64,000 nucleotides of DNA from Legionella sp. (GTDB lineage Bacteria; Pseudomonadota; Gammaproteobacteria; Legionellales; Legionellaceae): NCBI GenBank assembly GCA_030680075.1, contig JAUXWR010000131.1:1-64000 (forward strand), read 5' to 3'. Numbering within the stretch: the stretch's first letter is position 1; the number at the start of each line of letters is the position of its first letter. Shown piece after piece: positions 32,464 through 40,581 of the stretch. A model generated the notes under the pieces. It was not told the origin of the DNA. It saw only the letters and a list, made by a program, of their open reading frames with translations, and searched no databases. Position numbers and translations under genes: made by a program.

Positions 32464-33426
32464 CTAAAGTTCTGCTGCGGTCTTCATCATATCTTGTTCC
32501 ATTAATTGATAAGTAGATGGGGTAGGATGGATAAAATTGTAAAACAGATAGTGTGATGGATTTCGGTCGGCATTTTTTGCAGTGTTACCACAATAAGTAA
32601 TTTGCGATGTTAGATAACGCCTATCTTGTATTTTAGTATGTGGTGTATTAAATAATAACCGCGGGGGATATCCATAGTCTGAAGGATTTTCACTCATATC
32701 AGCCAATAGCATTGTAGGATTCCAAGTGTAAATATGGCTATCGGTGTTATTTTTTTTGAATAATTTAAGCGCATGAGGGAGAAAATGGTTATTCCAGTCA
32801 ACACACACCTGTTGTAATTTTATTTTATCCTCTTTAGGAAATACTCCTAAAAGAAGCGATGGATCGGGATGAGGATAGCTGGACATAGGTGTTTGTGACA
32901 GATCCATCAAACCAATAACTAAAAAATTACGGGCGCCCACTTCATATAAATTTGTAATGCTCGCAGTGATATTATGTGTGCCATCAATTAATGCCTGTTT
33001 CACATCCACATCAGACCAATGATTCCCAAGCGCATGGAGAACATCATTAGTGCCAGCCCAAATAATATAAAGTGTATCAGGATTAGCTTGATGGTGTATT
33101 TTGTAATTCTTAACTGATGTTAAAATTTGTGCAGTGGTATATCCTGCTACTGCATAATTATCACCCCCCTCATTAGAGGCCATAATGTTTTTTAGTCGCC
33201 CAGCATTAGCCCATGTAGAGTTTTTTTGTTTGGTTTTGCCATTTTCAACAGGGTTTGTAATCGGTGCATTAAAATAAATGCAATTATTTGAATTGGTTGT
33301 GTAGTTGCCAACATCTGAAAGACTATCTCCAAAAATGACGTAGTTTTTAAAGGCCGGTACCTTCGCATATCCATTTAACCCAATTACAAACAGTATAAAA
33401 GATCTCGCAATCAATTCTTTTAGCAT
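32464..33426 (-). CDS. Secreted GDSL-family lipase/lysophospholipase A (PlaA-like)
   Basis: 320 aa. The N-terminus has a hydrophobic segment (residues 6-20) that looks like a Sec signal ending near YAK. Block I is FGDSLSDVGN (Ser35). Block III is WAGTNDVL (Asn127). Block V is FYNFIHPTPSTYQ, with His300. Legionella PlaA, PlaC and PlaD belong to this family and hydrolyse lysophospholipids. The Asp normally three residues before the catalytic His is Asn here (AAT codon), so the triad may be incomplete. It lies between a cupin gene and ada, same strand. Confidence 0.88.
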   Translation of the reverse strand: MLKELIARSFILFVIGLNGYAKVPAFKNYVIFGDSLSDVGNYTTNSNNCIYFNAPITNPVENGKTKQKNSTWANAGRLKNIMASNEGGDNYAVAGYTTAQILTSVKNYKIHHQANPDTLYIIWAGTNDVLHALGNHWSDVDVKQALIDGTHNITASITNLYEVGARNFLVIGLMDLSQTPMSSYPHPDPSLLLGVFPKEDKIKLQQVCVDWNNHFLPHALKLFKKNNTDSHIYTWNPTMLLADMSENPSDYGYPPRLLFNTPHTKIQDRRYLTSQITYCGNTAKNADRNPSHYLFYNFIHPTPSTYQLMEQDMMKTAAEL

Positions 33427-33444
33427 AAACGATCCTTATCATTA

Positions 33445-34488
33445 TTACGCATTATTTTTTTCGAGATTAAGAAGCCATTGTTTACGCGTTATACCCCCTC
33501 CATATCCACCTAACTCACCACTGGTGTTGATTATGCGATGACATGGAATAATAATGGCTAATTGATTTGCGCCATTGGCTTGAGCTACAGCGCGAAAGGC
33601 AGTTGGTCTTTGCATTATTTTTGCGATATCTAAATAGGAGCGAGTTTCACCGAAAGGGATTTTTTTTAATTCATCCCAGACTTGTTTTTGAAATGGTGAA
33701 CCAAGTAAAAATACTGGGGTATGGAATTCCTTGAGATTGCCCTCAAAATAGGCGGCAAGCTCTTTTTCAATTGAACTAATAGGTGGTGTTGTGCCCGGTA
33801 TTATAGCTGATTTTGTTCTCTGCCTGAGGCGCTCAACTTCGCGCTCCAGGCCCCGCCGGTCAACAAACTCGAGCAGGTATAAGGCATCATCAGAGGCAAT
33901 TGCTACCATGGGACCGAGTTTTGTATCTAACCAAGAGGCTTTTAAAATAGATTTGACGCCTAACTTTGTTGGTGCCGCGCCCATAATGCGAGAAAAGGCG
34001 TCTCTAAAACCACTGCTGGACTCATATCCAGTGTAGAGCTGCGCCGCTATTACCGGGTCGCCCTGTCTTATGTGCTTCATGGCAAGTCCCATACGACGAG
34101 CTCTTGCATATTCGACAAAAGTCATCCCAAATCGTTTTTTAAATTGCCGACGTGCGGTGGTTGCATCAATTGATAGTTGTTGAAAATCGCTATCTTTCCA
34201 CCGCTTTTCGGGGTTTTCTTCAACGGCTTGTACTAATATTTGAACCAACTCAGATACCTGGCTTGGATGTGAGAGGGGTTTGCAACGTTTACAAGGTCTA
34301 AATGAGGCAAGAAGTGCCGCTTGAGCTGTTTCAAAAAACTCACAATGCTCAAACTTGGGCTTTCTTGCCGGGCAGGTTGGGCGACAAAATATGCCTGTGG
34401 TGGTAACGCCTACAAAAAATACTCCTTCATATTCTGTGTTTTTTTCTATCAATGCCTGATAAAACTTTATTTTATTTTCAGTTAACAT
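33445..34488 (-). CDS. ada: Ada: methylated-DNA--cysteine methyltransferase / AraC-type regulator
   Basis: 347 aa from ATG 34488; a TTG start six codons earlier (34506) is possible. The order is: Ada N-terminal zinc domain with FCRPTCPARKPKFEHCEFF and FRPCKRCKPL (four Cys, including the methylphosphotriester acceptor); an AraC helix-turn-helix (YARARRMGLAMKHIR, SGFRDAFSRIMGAAP); and the O6-methylguanine transferase domain with IPFGETRSYLDIA, RAVAQANGAN and the acceptor motif IIPCHRII. All three parts appear intact. It removes methyl groups from alkylated DNA and, once methylated, activates the adaptive response. Confidence 0.95.
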   Translation of the reverse strand: MLTENKIKFYQALIEKNTEYEGVFFVGVTTTGIFCRPTCPARKPKFEHCEFFETAQAALLASFRPCKRCKPLSHPSQVSELVQILVQAVEENPEKRWKDSDFQQLSIDATTARRQFKKRFGMTFVEYARARRMGLAMKHIRQGDPVIAAQLYTGYESSSGFRDAFSRIMGAAPTKLGVKSILKASWLDTKLGPMVAIASDDALYLLEFVDRRGLEREVERLRQRTKSAIIPGTTPPISSIEKELAAYFEGNLKEFHTPVFLLGSPFQKQVWDELKKIPFGETRSYLDIAKIMQRPTAFRAVAQANGANQLAIIIPCHRIINTSGELGGYGGGITRKQWLLNLEKNNA

Positions 34489-34629
34489 TTGTTCTTTCTC
34501 AACCAAAGGTATTTCAAGTTTCTATTTTTATTATTATAGGGTGTTGATAAAAAGACGCCGCCGAAATTCAGACATCAATATTTTTGATATTAAAATAGTC
34601 TTAAAGAGGGTGCAAAATTAGTTACTTAA

Positions 34630-34788
34630 TACAAAATACTATGGGTACAATTTGATGTTAAAGCGTTTTTCAATGCCGGATGCGCACTTATCGTTGATTG
34701 CTTACTGGATCTTGATGTATTGTCCTTGCACAATAAAGAGATGGCTAAATTGATTCTCAAGGATAAAAACAATGATACGCAAAAATAA
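34630..34788 (+). pseudogene. C-terminal remnant of an unknown gene
   Basis: An open frame of 52 codons with no plausible start follows a stop at 34627-34629 and ends at the TAA at 34786-34788. Its translation (YKILWVQFDVKAFFNAGCAL..., then DLDVLSLHNKEMAKLILKDK) looks protein-like, with no low-complexity bias, so I read it as the 3' end of a decayed gene. I do not recognise the family. It overlaps the first codons of the next small gene. Confidence 0.35.
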
Positions 34789-35134
34789 TTCAAATGGTTT
34801 TTTTGGCAGTATTGAGCCAGTAGTACCACAGGCTGCGTCTGATTTGAATAACAGTAGCCAGATAATGCAGCAGTCACTATTAGAAGAATTGCAGATAGGA
34901 AGAGAGAGTAGCAATTTTGATGCAATTAATAATCAAACACAAAGTGATAGTGATGAAAGTGAAGATGAAGCTCAAATTGTTACGCAGATTAGAGAGTTAG
35001 AAGAAGATATTCAACAGAAGACTGCTCAGTGGCATAAGCGATTTTCTCTCCAAGAGCTTATCTTCCTATATACTGTGCTAAATGATTCACTACCAGAGCA
35101 AGAAGAGTCACGCGAAGTGTGTTCACCTCCATAA
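34772..35134 (+). CDS. Small acidic hypothetical protein
   Basis: 120 aa with AAGGA 8 nt before ATG 34772. The first half is polar and Asn/Gln/Ser-rich; residues 58-68 are strongly acidic (SDSDESEDEAQ); a helical stretch follows (IRELEEDIQQKTAQWHKRFSLQELIFLY). The last 14 residues contain EQEESRE. I do not recognise a family. The acidic C-terminal patch is compatible with a Dot/Icm-type signal but not sufficient evidence. The gene could be a lineage-specific protein or a spurious frame. Confidence 0.5.
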   Translation: MIRKNNSNGFFGSIEPVVPQAASDLNNSSQIMQQSLLEELQIGRESSNFDAINNQTQSDSDESEDEAQIVTQIRELEEDIQQKTAQWHKRFSLQELIFLYTVLNDSLPEQEESREVCSPP

Positions 35135-35510
35135 TAGCCAGCGATAAGCGTGTATGGGTTGTATCTTTGCGAGCGGTAGGCGATGCAATTTTGGTTTGAA
35201 GTGCTAATGAATACATCTATTACTCTAACTGACTTCTCAATTTGCACAAATATTATCTATCCTAAATGGCGTCAGATCTTCAATCAGGCGGCCAATGCCT
35301 GACTCGCGAATCTTCTTCCCGTCCCAAGTCTTACTACATTCCGGGACGACACCCATTAGAGCGTGCTTCAATCATGATAAGGTTAAAAAGTTAGTACCAT
35401 ACGTTTGCTGGATTCATATAAAGGCTCGCAATGACGAGATATTTTTATCTGTCTCAATGATAGAGTACTTTACTACTAAGCCCAATTACTTGGGTTTAGT
35501 AGTAGTGCAT
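35135..35510. repeat. Gene-free stretch with degenerate dispersed-repeat arms and hairpins
   Basis: No gene is seen in these 376 nt. TTTGCGAGCGGTAGGCGATG near 35166 and GGCTCGCAATGACGA near 35424 are opposed and resemble the ends of the common TTGCGAG...GCGA...GCAAT dispersed element. Between them are small dyads: TCAGGC/GCCTGA and CGTCCC/GGGACG. It looks like an eroded repeat. The right end is the ssb hairpin described separately. Confidence 0.4.
35471..35504 (-). terminator. Hairpin downstream of ssb
   Basis: A 15-bp stem with one G-T pair (35471-35485 with 35490-35504) and a 4-nt loop, just past the ssb stop in the direction of its transcription. There is no U-run on either side, so termination may be inefficient or the hairpin may protect the 3' end. 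Confidence 0.5.
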
Positions 35511-35984
35511 TTAGAACGGTATATCATCGTCCAGCTCATCAAATGCATCTTGCGCGGCTTGGGCCGTTTGAGCTGCTGGTTGAGGTTTACGGGCTTGTTG
35601 TTGGGCTGGAGGAGGGGATTGCATGTCGTCATATCCTCCTGGGCCACCTTTGCTGTCGAGCATTTGTATATCACTGGCTACAATTTCGGTTGTATACCGA
35701 TCTTGTCCTTGCGGATCTTGCCATTTACGGGTGCGAAGACTGCCTTCCACGTATAATTTGGAACCTTTGCGTATGTATTCGCCGGCAATTTCACCTAAGC
35801 GATTAAAGCAGACAACACGGTGCCATTCTGTGCGTTCTTGTTTGTCGCCGGTTTGTTTATCTTTCCAGGTTTCACTGGTAGCAACGGATAAGGTAGTTAC
35901 AGCGTTGCCGTTTGGCATATAGCGGACATCAGGATCGACGCCAACGTTACCTACCAGGATAACTTTATTAATTCCACGAGCCAT
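35511..35984 (-). CDS. ssb: Single-stranded DNA-binding protein
   Basis: 157 aa. The N-terminal OB fold has [73 protein letters not shown] Gln/Pro/Ala-rich linker leads to the acidic tip DDDIPF that recruits repair proteins. It coats ssDNA in replication and repair. ATG 35984 has GCAGGAG upstream; an earlier in-frame ATG (35999) would add five residues. A TATAAT on this strand at 36017-36022 is the likely -10. I see no LexA box. Confidence 0.96.
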   Translation of the reverse strand: MARGINKVILVGNVGVDPDVRYMPNGNAVTTLSVATSETWKDKQTGDKQERTEWHRVVCFNRLGEIAGEYIRKGSKLYVEGSLRTRKWQDPQGQDRYTTEIVASDIQMLDSKGGPGGYDDMQSPPPAQQQARKPQPAAQTAQAAQDAFDELDDDIPF

Positions 35985-36104
35985 TTTTTTCTCCTGCATG
36001 CGATAGTTAGAGCGGTATTATAGCCAATCCATTGCTATTTTCGAAGTTGTTTTGCAAGTGTAACAAATTTCAGGCGATTTGAATATTTCTGATTAGGAAG
36101 ATCG

Positions 36105-36448
36105 TTCGTGACACACCAGCATTATACAGGGAAATCAGAGACCGTGGTGAAACGTTTATGCCAGGCACGCGAAACCATCCATGCGCTTAGTGAAGGCCAT
36201 CCATGGCCTTCAATAGCCTGGATAAACGTTTCACCACGGTCTCTGATTTCCAAAAAGATCGAAAGTAATTTTGTTTTCCTGCAAAGTGGCACAAATCTCT
36301 CGGAAGTCATGGAGGAAGGGGATCAGTTTAGGCAAAACGTTAAAGGCCATGGATGGCCTTTTCGAGCTACATGGATGTCTTATGCGTTTTTGACTAAACA
36401 GATCCCCTTCCTCCATGGCTTCCAGGTGTGTCGCCTGTGTGTCACGAA
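36105..36448. mobile_element. Nested-palindrome MITE-like element, about 344 bp
   Basis: Outer 12-bp perfect terminal inverted repeats TTCGTGACACAC (36105-36116) and GTGTGTCACGAA (36437-36448) enclose two large palindromes. The first has perfect 30-bp arms (36130-36159 with 36222-36251); the second has 30-bp arms with two mismatches (36302-36331 with 36394-36423). Each is centred near a small core, GGCCAT-NN-ATGGCC, at about 36192-36211 and 36342-36361. No transposase is present. Readable frames cross it on both strands, but only as a result of the symmetry. It lies between ssb and the MFS gene. Confidence 0.75.
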
Positions 36449-36505
36449 AAATACTGCATGCTAACATCAGAACATGATTAGTTAAACGATCTTGGCTGTC
36501 TTAGC

Positions 36506-37735
36506 CTAAGAAGAGGGTTTTTCTGATAAATTAACAATGTCATAATTTATATCAGCACGTGTGTGGTATAAATTTGATTTCATAGGTAGGGCAATAATAA
36601 CCCATAATAAACTTACAAGAGCATTACTGATAAAAATGCTGCCAATACCGGCATGTTGAAAAAGAATTCCCGCCATTAATCCGCCAACAAAAATCCCAAG
36701 AAACTGACTGCTTGAGTAAACGCCCATTGCTGTGCCTTTCATGGCAGGCTTGGCTGTTTTGGAAATGAGAGAAGGGAGGCTTGCTTCAAGAATATTGAAA
36801 GCCGCAAAATACCCTAACATTAATACACATAAGCTCCACCAATGATTACAAGTCACCGATAATAGTAGTTGAGTAGTGCCTGTGATAAGAATCGCTAAAA
36901 TAAAGACAGGCTTCATTTGCTTTTTTTTCTCAGCAAAGAAAATAAAAGGAATCATTATTAAGAAAGCGACTACCATCATGGGCAAATAAAAATGCCATTG
37001 TTGCGTTAAGTGGCCTTGTTTAAGTTGTTGTTGTAATAACAGCGGAATAGCGAAAAAAGTTGACGTTAAAATAAGGTGCTGAAAGAAAATCCCGGCGTTT
37101 AAGCGTTGTAACTGCTTATCGAAAATTACTGTTTTAATCAATGATGACTTTGCTTCACTATCGACATGAAAACTTTCGCGTTTAGGGGTTGGTATCACCC
37201 AATGCAGTAAGAAAAGGCCGCCTATTGCAAGAAGCGTGGTGAAATAAAAAATACCCGAAAGCCCAAAGTGGTGAGTAATGGCGGGGCTTATGACCATGGC
37301 TAAGCTAAATGAAATGCCAATGGTCATTCCAATAACCGCCATGGATTTTGTCCGTTCGTCGTCAGTCGTTAAATCAGCGAGCAATGCAATTAAAACACTG
37401 CCAATAGCCCCTGTGCCCTGCAAGGTGCGAGCTAAAATCATTCCATAAATAGAATGAGTGACGGCACCTAATAAACTGCCTGCAATAAAGAGAACGAGCC
37501 CTGCTGTTATTACCTTTTTTCTACCATAGCGGTCTGATAAAATGCCGAAAGGGATTTGCAAGATACCCTGGCTTAGCCCATAACTTCCCAATGCTATACC
37601 GATGAGAGCTGGTGTGGCGCCTTCCAGTTGAGGGGCAAATACCGTAAAAACAGGTATTAACATAAACAATCCCAACATACGGAAGGAAAAAATGGCGGCG
37701 ATTGGAAAGACACTTTGTGTCCAGGAATATTTCAT
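36506..37735 (-). CDS. Major facilitator superfamily transporter
   Basis: 409 aa, about 12 TM segments in two halves separated by a polar loop (around ESFHVDSEAKSSLIKTV). Motif A after TM2 reads GILSDRYGRKKVI; ARTLQGTGAIGSV follows in TM4, typical of the drug:H+ antiporter DHA1 group. The substrate is unknown. ATG 37735 (MKYSWTQSVFPIAAIFSFRM) is chosen by its fit to TM1; an upstream start would add 20 atypical residues. It precedes ssb on the same strand, separated by the palindromic element. Confidence 0.92.
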   Translation of the reverse strand: MKYSWTQSVFPIAAIFSFRMLGLFMLIPVFTVFAPQLEGATPALIGIALGSYGLSQGILQIPFGILSDRYGRKKVITAGLVLFIAGSLLGAVTHSIYGMILARTLQGTGAIGSVLIALLADLTTDDERTKSMAVIGMTIGISFSLAMVISPAITHHFGLSGIFYFTTLLAIGGLFLLHWVIPTPKRESFHVDSEAKSSLIKTVIFDKQLQRLNAGIFFQHLILTSTFFAIPLLLQQQLKQGHLTQQWHFYLPMMVVAFLIMIPFIFFAEKKKQMKPVFILAILITGTTQLLLSVTCNHWWSLCVLMLGYFAAFNILEASLPSLISKTAKPAMKGTAMGVYSSSQFLGIFVGGLMAGILFQHAGIGSIFISNALVSLLWVIIALPMKSNLYHTRADINYDIVNLSEKPSS

Positions 37736-37891
37736 TAGAACACTATTACTTAAGAGAACCCTGTATATGGTACAAAGTTGAGGCCGTCTACACAAGGAAT
37801 TCTTGATATTTGTTCTAATTTAGCGCATTTTTATGCGCAATTTATAGACTATTGAGATGCATAATAGAACACTTGAGATACTCGGCTGACA

Positions 37892-37970
37892 TTGACAACC
37901 CCGTTTATTCACGGTAATTTCATGCCCATTTTGCGCCTCTCTTTGAGAGAGGTAACCGCGGGGTGAATAA
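37892..37970 (+). promoter_or_regulatory. FabL-gene leader: -35 TTGACA and start-codon-pairing block
   Basis: TTGACA at 37892-37897 is a perfect -35; the 17-nt-spaced -10 (TAATTT, 37915) is weak. TTATTCAC at 37905-37912 is exactly complementary to GTGAATAA at 37963-37970, which ends on the first base of the start codon next to the GGGG ribosome site. A CCTCTCT/AGAGAGG hairpin (37936-37952) lies between. The leader could mask translation initiation, although the first complementary block lies close to the predicted transcription start. Confidence 0.4.
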
Positions 37971-38725
37971 TGAGTTCGGTTTTTACAGGTAAAGTGGCAT
38001 TAATTACTGGTGGAGCACGGGGCATCGGACGTGCCACTGCTCTGAAGTTGGCGCATTCAGGGTGTGATGTCGCGATTGTTTACTATAATAGTTCCGACGA
38101 AGCCGAGCGGCTTGTTGAAGAAATTAAGCAATTGGGGCGGGTCGCCGTTGCCATACAAGCAAATGTAGCTGATCATCAGTCGGTTAAAGAAATGTTTGCC
38201 AAATTTCGTGAGTCTTTTACACAATTGAATTTTTTGGTGAGTAATGCCGCGAGCGGTGTGTTAAAGCCTGCCTTAAAAATGTCTACCAAGCATTGGCGTT
38301 GGTGTATGGAAACCAATGCTTTGGCACTTAATCATTTGGTTTCAGAAGGTAAAGACTTAATGTCTGCCGGAGGTCGTGTTATTGCGCTATCAAGCCTCGG
38401 CGCCCATCGTGCTATTCCTAATTATGCCTTTATCGGTGCATCCAAAGCGGCACTGGAAGCACTGGTGCGTTCACTAAGCCTTGAGATGGCGGAATTTGGT
38501 GTAACGGTTAACACAGTTTCGGCTGGTGTCGTTGACACGGATGCTTTGAAGCATTTCCCCAATAGAGAACAGTTATTGGATGAATACCAGGCTCATTCAT
38601 TATCAGCAAGACCATTAACACCGTCCGATGTTGCTAACACTGTTTATTTATTATGTTTACCAGAAGCTGAGATGATTAATGGCCATACATTGTTTGTTGA
38701 TGCAGGTTATAGCCAGATGGGATAG
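37970..38725 (+). CDS. fabL: Enoyl-ACP reductase, FabL-type SDR
   Basis: 251 aa, a short-chain dehydrogenase/reductase. The cofactor loop is TGGARGIGRATA (residues 14-25). NAASGVLKPA, ALSSLGAHRAIPNYAFIGASKAALEALVRSLSLE (catalytic Tyr and Lys spaced as in FabL) and VVDTDALKHFPNREQLL closely match Bacillus FabL, the NADPH enoyl-ACP reductase. It would reduce the double bond in each fatty-acid elongation cycle. It may serve the nearby acyl-carrier-protein cluster or general fatty-acid synthesis; I do not see fabI in the window. Confidence 0.85.
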   Translation: MSSVFTGKVALITGGARGIGRATALKLAHSGCDVAIVYYNSSDEAERLVEEIKQLGRVAVAIQANVADHQSVKEMFAKFRESFTQLNFLVSNAASGVLKPALKMSTKHWRWCMETNALALNHLVSEGKDLMSAGGRVIALSSLGAHRAIPNYAFIGASKAALEALVRSLSLEMAEFGVTVNTVSAGVVDTDALKHFPNREQLLDEYQAHSLSARPLTPSDVANTVYLLCLPEAEMINGHTLFVDAGYSQMG

Positions 38726-38728
38726 TGT

Positions 38729-38758
38729 TTGTTAGCAGTAGAGAGCGATGACTATAAT
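38729..38758 (+). promoter_or_regulatory. Candidate promoter for the VanX-like gene
   Basis: TTGTTA (38729-38734) and TATAAT (38753-38758) with 18-nt spacing, 83 nt before the dipeptidase start. Confidence 0.5.
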
Positions 38759-38841
38759 TGCTGCATAGTGGGGCCAACTGCACAACTGGCATCGGCTTCC
38801 AACTCTTGATTCTGTATTCCCTTTTTAAAGGAATTAAAACG

Positions 38842-39522
38842 ATGATAGCAACTGAATTTGATCAAAAATATAATGATTCAGTTGAGTTTAATAATGAGAC
38901 GCATGAGCGTATCCAGGTTTATCCCATATATTTTAAATTGGGGTTTGGTGCTGTTCCAACAATTTTTGGTCGATATCTGGTACTCGAGAGATTAATAAAA
39001 GCGCTCGATCTCCTACCACCAGAATATGGTCTTCTTATCTGGGATATCTATCGCCCTCGCTCGGTACAGGCAAAAATTTTTAATTGGATGCGAGAGGAAA
39101 TTAGAAAAAAATTTCCTCAATTAACTGAACAAGAAAATTTTGATAAGACCAAAAAATATGCGTCATTACCATCAGTAATTGGCGATGACTATTGTCCGCC
39201 TCACCTTAGTGGCGGGGCAATAGATTTAACATTGTATGAGACGGCAAGCGGTAATGAGCTCGAAATGGGCACGCCATTTGATGATTGTACGGAGCGTGCA
39301 CATCGTGATTTTTTCAATATAAAAGGCACACTATCAATAGAAGAGGAAAAGATTCAATATCGCAGAAATCTTTTGTGCTCAACAATGGAGCAAGTGGGTT
39401 TTACTTCTTACCAATATGAATGGTGGCATTTTGATATAGGAAATATATTGTGGAGTAAAGCGGTACAACAACCGGCTTTTTTTACGCCCTTATTTGGCGA
39501 TAAAGAATGGCCAGATATGTAA
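38842..39522 (+). CDS. D-alanyl-D-alanine dipeptidase (VanX/DdpX family)
   Basis: 226 aa. Family residues are in place: Arg72 in WDIYRPRS, the zinc ligands His121 and Asp128 in PPHLSGGAIDL, and Glu193 with His196 in YEWWHFDIGN. Such enzymes split D-Ala-D-Ala and in many Gram-negatives help recycle peptidoglycan; there is no vanHA pair here, so resistance is not implied. ATG 38842 has AAAGGA 9 nt upstream. There is no signal peptide from this start, so it is probably cytoplasmic. Confidence 0.88.
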   Translation: MIATEFDQKYNDSVEFNNETHERIQVYPIYFKLGFGAVPTIFGRYLVLERLIKALDLLPPEYGLLIWDIYRPRSVQAKIFNWMREEIRKKFPQLTEQENFDKTKKYASLPSVIGDDYCPPHLSGGAIDLTLYETASGNELEMGTPFDDCTERAHRDFFNIKGTLSIEEEKIQYRRNLLCSTMEQVGFTSYQYEWWHFDIGNILWSKAVQQPAFFTPLFGDKEWPDM

Positions 39523-39550
39523 ATGAGTAATTTCCCTAAAAAAATCATCC

Positions 39551-39671
39551 AGGACGACATGTGTATCGTGTCGAGTATAGCCAGGCATCTTTCTTCGGCT
39601 CGCGAGATCCTTCGCGCAAAAAGACGCGCTCAGGATGACATGTATGCCGTGCCGAGTATAGCGAGACATCT
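39551..39671. repeat. Two copies of a 40-bp intergenic repeat
   Basis: Units at 39551-39590 and 39632-39671 share 33 of 40 bases (AGGAYGACATGT...CGAGTATAGC...CATCT), 81 nt apart. The spacer carries CTCGCGAGATCCTTCGCGC, similar to the ends of dispersed intergenic elements in many proteobacteria. The 232-nt gap between the dipeptidase and kinase-like genes is otherwise empty. Confidence 0.65.
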
Positions 39672-39754
39672 CCCCACCTCTGGGGATTTGGCAGAATGAA
39701 GTATCCAAGGGGTTGAGTAAGTAAGATTCATTATCCAAAAAGAAGGTTTATTAA

Positions 39755-40456
39755 TTGTTAATCTCAAAAATTATTTTTATTGGTTTGCCTGGCGCTGGTA
39801 AATCAAGTGTCTCAGCCCAGCTCGCTGAAAAGCACACATTATTTAGTTGTTCCTCCGATGCAATAATAAAGAAAGTCCTCAATGACTACACAAATAATAC
39901 ATTAAGCCCGGAATCAATTTACTTTAAAAAGTTAACCGAACTGAAAGCTACTTTTATCAATAATGGTTTTGATGCAGAAAAAGTCGAGAGTGCATTTCAA
40001 CGTCAAGGTTATGAAAAACATAGTAGCGCCTTTATGACGCTACTCAATGAACCTTGTTGGCGCGAAGTAGAGGCTACAATTACCGCTTCTCTTATTAATG
40101 AACATCCGGATTATATGTTCGATTTGGGCGCAAGCCAGATCTTAAACGATTTGGTCAAAGAAGCCATTCGCGATAATGACTTTCACCTCGTGTATTTGGA
40201 TGCCGATGAAATAGCCATTGAGCACCATCTATTAACGCCACAAATTGATGGAAAACCGCGCTGGCAATCAATTTCCAATTATCAAAAAGCTGGTGATGGT
40301 TGGCTTTCTCTGGCACAAGAACATCGCCAAACTCGAGGACCACAATATGCAGATATTGCAGATGAAGCGATTTTAGTTCATGAAAATACGTCTATTGATG
40401 AATTAGTTGAGGCGGTAGAACAATTGGTTAATTCAAAAACTCCACGTCCATACTGA
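39755..40456 (+). CDS. P-loop kinase-like protein (shikimate-kinase-like fold)
   Basis: 233 aa from TTG 39755, with AAGG 8 nt upstream. The Walker A is GLPGAGKSS (residues 10-18). Beyond it the protein is longer than AroK (about 170 aa), with an insertion in the middle, and ends with an ADIADEAILVHENTSIDELVEAVEQLV segment as in shikimate-kinase-like proteins. The substrate is unknown. It precedes the acyl-carrier cluster but has its own 125-nt gap. Confidence 0.75.
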   Translation: MLISKIIFIGLPGAGKSSVSAQLAEKHTLFSCSSDAIIKKVLNDYTNNTLSPESIYFKKLTELKATFINNGFDAEKVESAFQRQGYEKHSSAFMTLLNEPCWREVEATITASLINEHPDYMFDLGASQILNDLVKEAIRDNDFHLVYLDADEIAIEHHLLTPQIDGKPRWQSISNYQKAGDGWLSLAQEHRQTRGPQYADIADEAILVHENTSIDELVEAVEQLVNSKTPRPY

Positions 40457-40536
40457 TTAAACTCAGTAGGCTATTTGAACGATAATTTAATCTCCGGGTT
40501 AATCGTGGCGATAACGTAGCTGATTGCGAAATGTTT

Positions 40537-40546
40537 GTGATATACT
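40537..40546 (+). promoter_or_regulatory. Extended -10 promoter of the acpXL-like operon
   Basis: TGATATACT: TG one base before TATACT (40541-40546), 35 nt upstream of the carrier-protein ATG. No good -35 is visible, consistent with an extended -10 promoter. Confidence 0.5.
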
Positions 40547-40581
40547 CGTAAAATTTGTTCTCAAGTTCAAGGATTATTAGC

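Noticed and set aside
36108..36467. Proteins of 118 and 78 aa (GHGWP-type peptides) in the palindromic element
   Set aside because: Frames on both strands arise from the inverted repeats themselves; no ribosome sites.
38842..39522. Vancomycin-resistance gene
   Set aside because: VanX-type dipeptidases occur widely for peptidoglycan recycling; no vanH/vanA partners are present.
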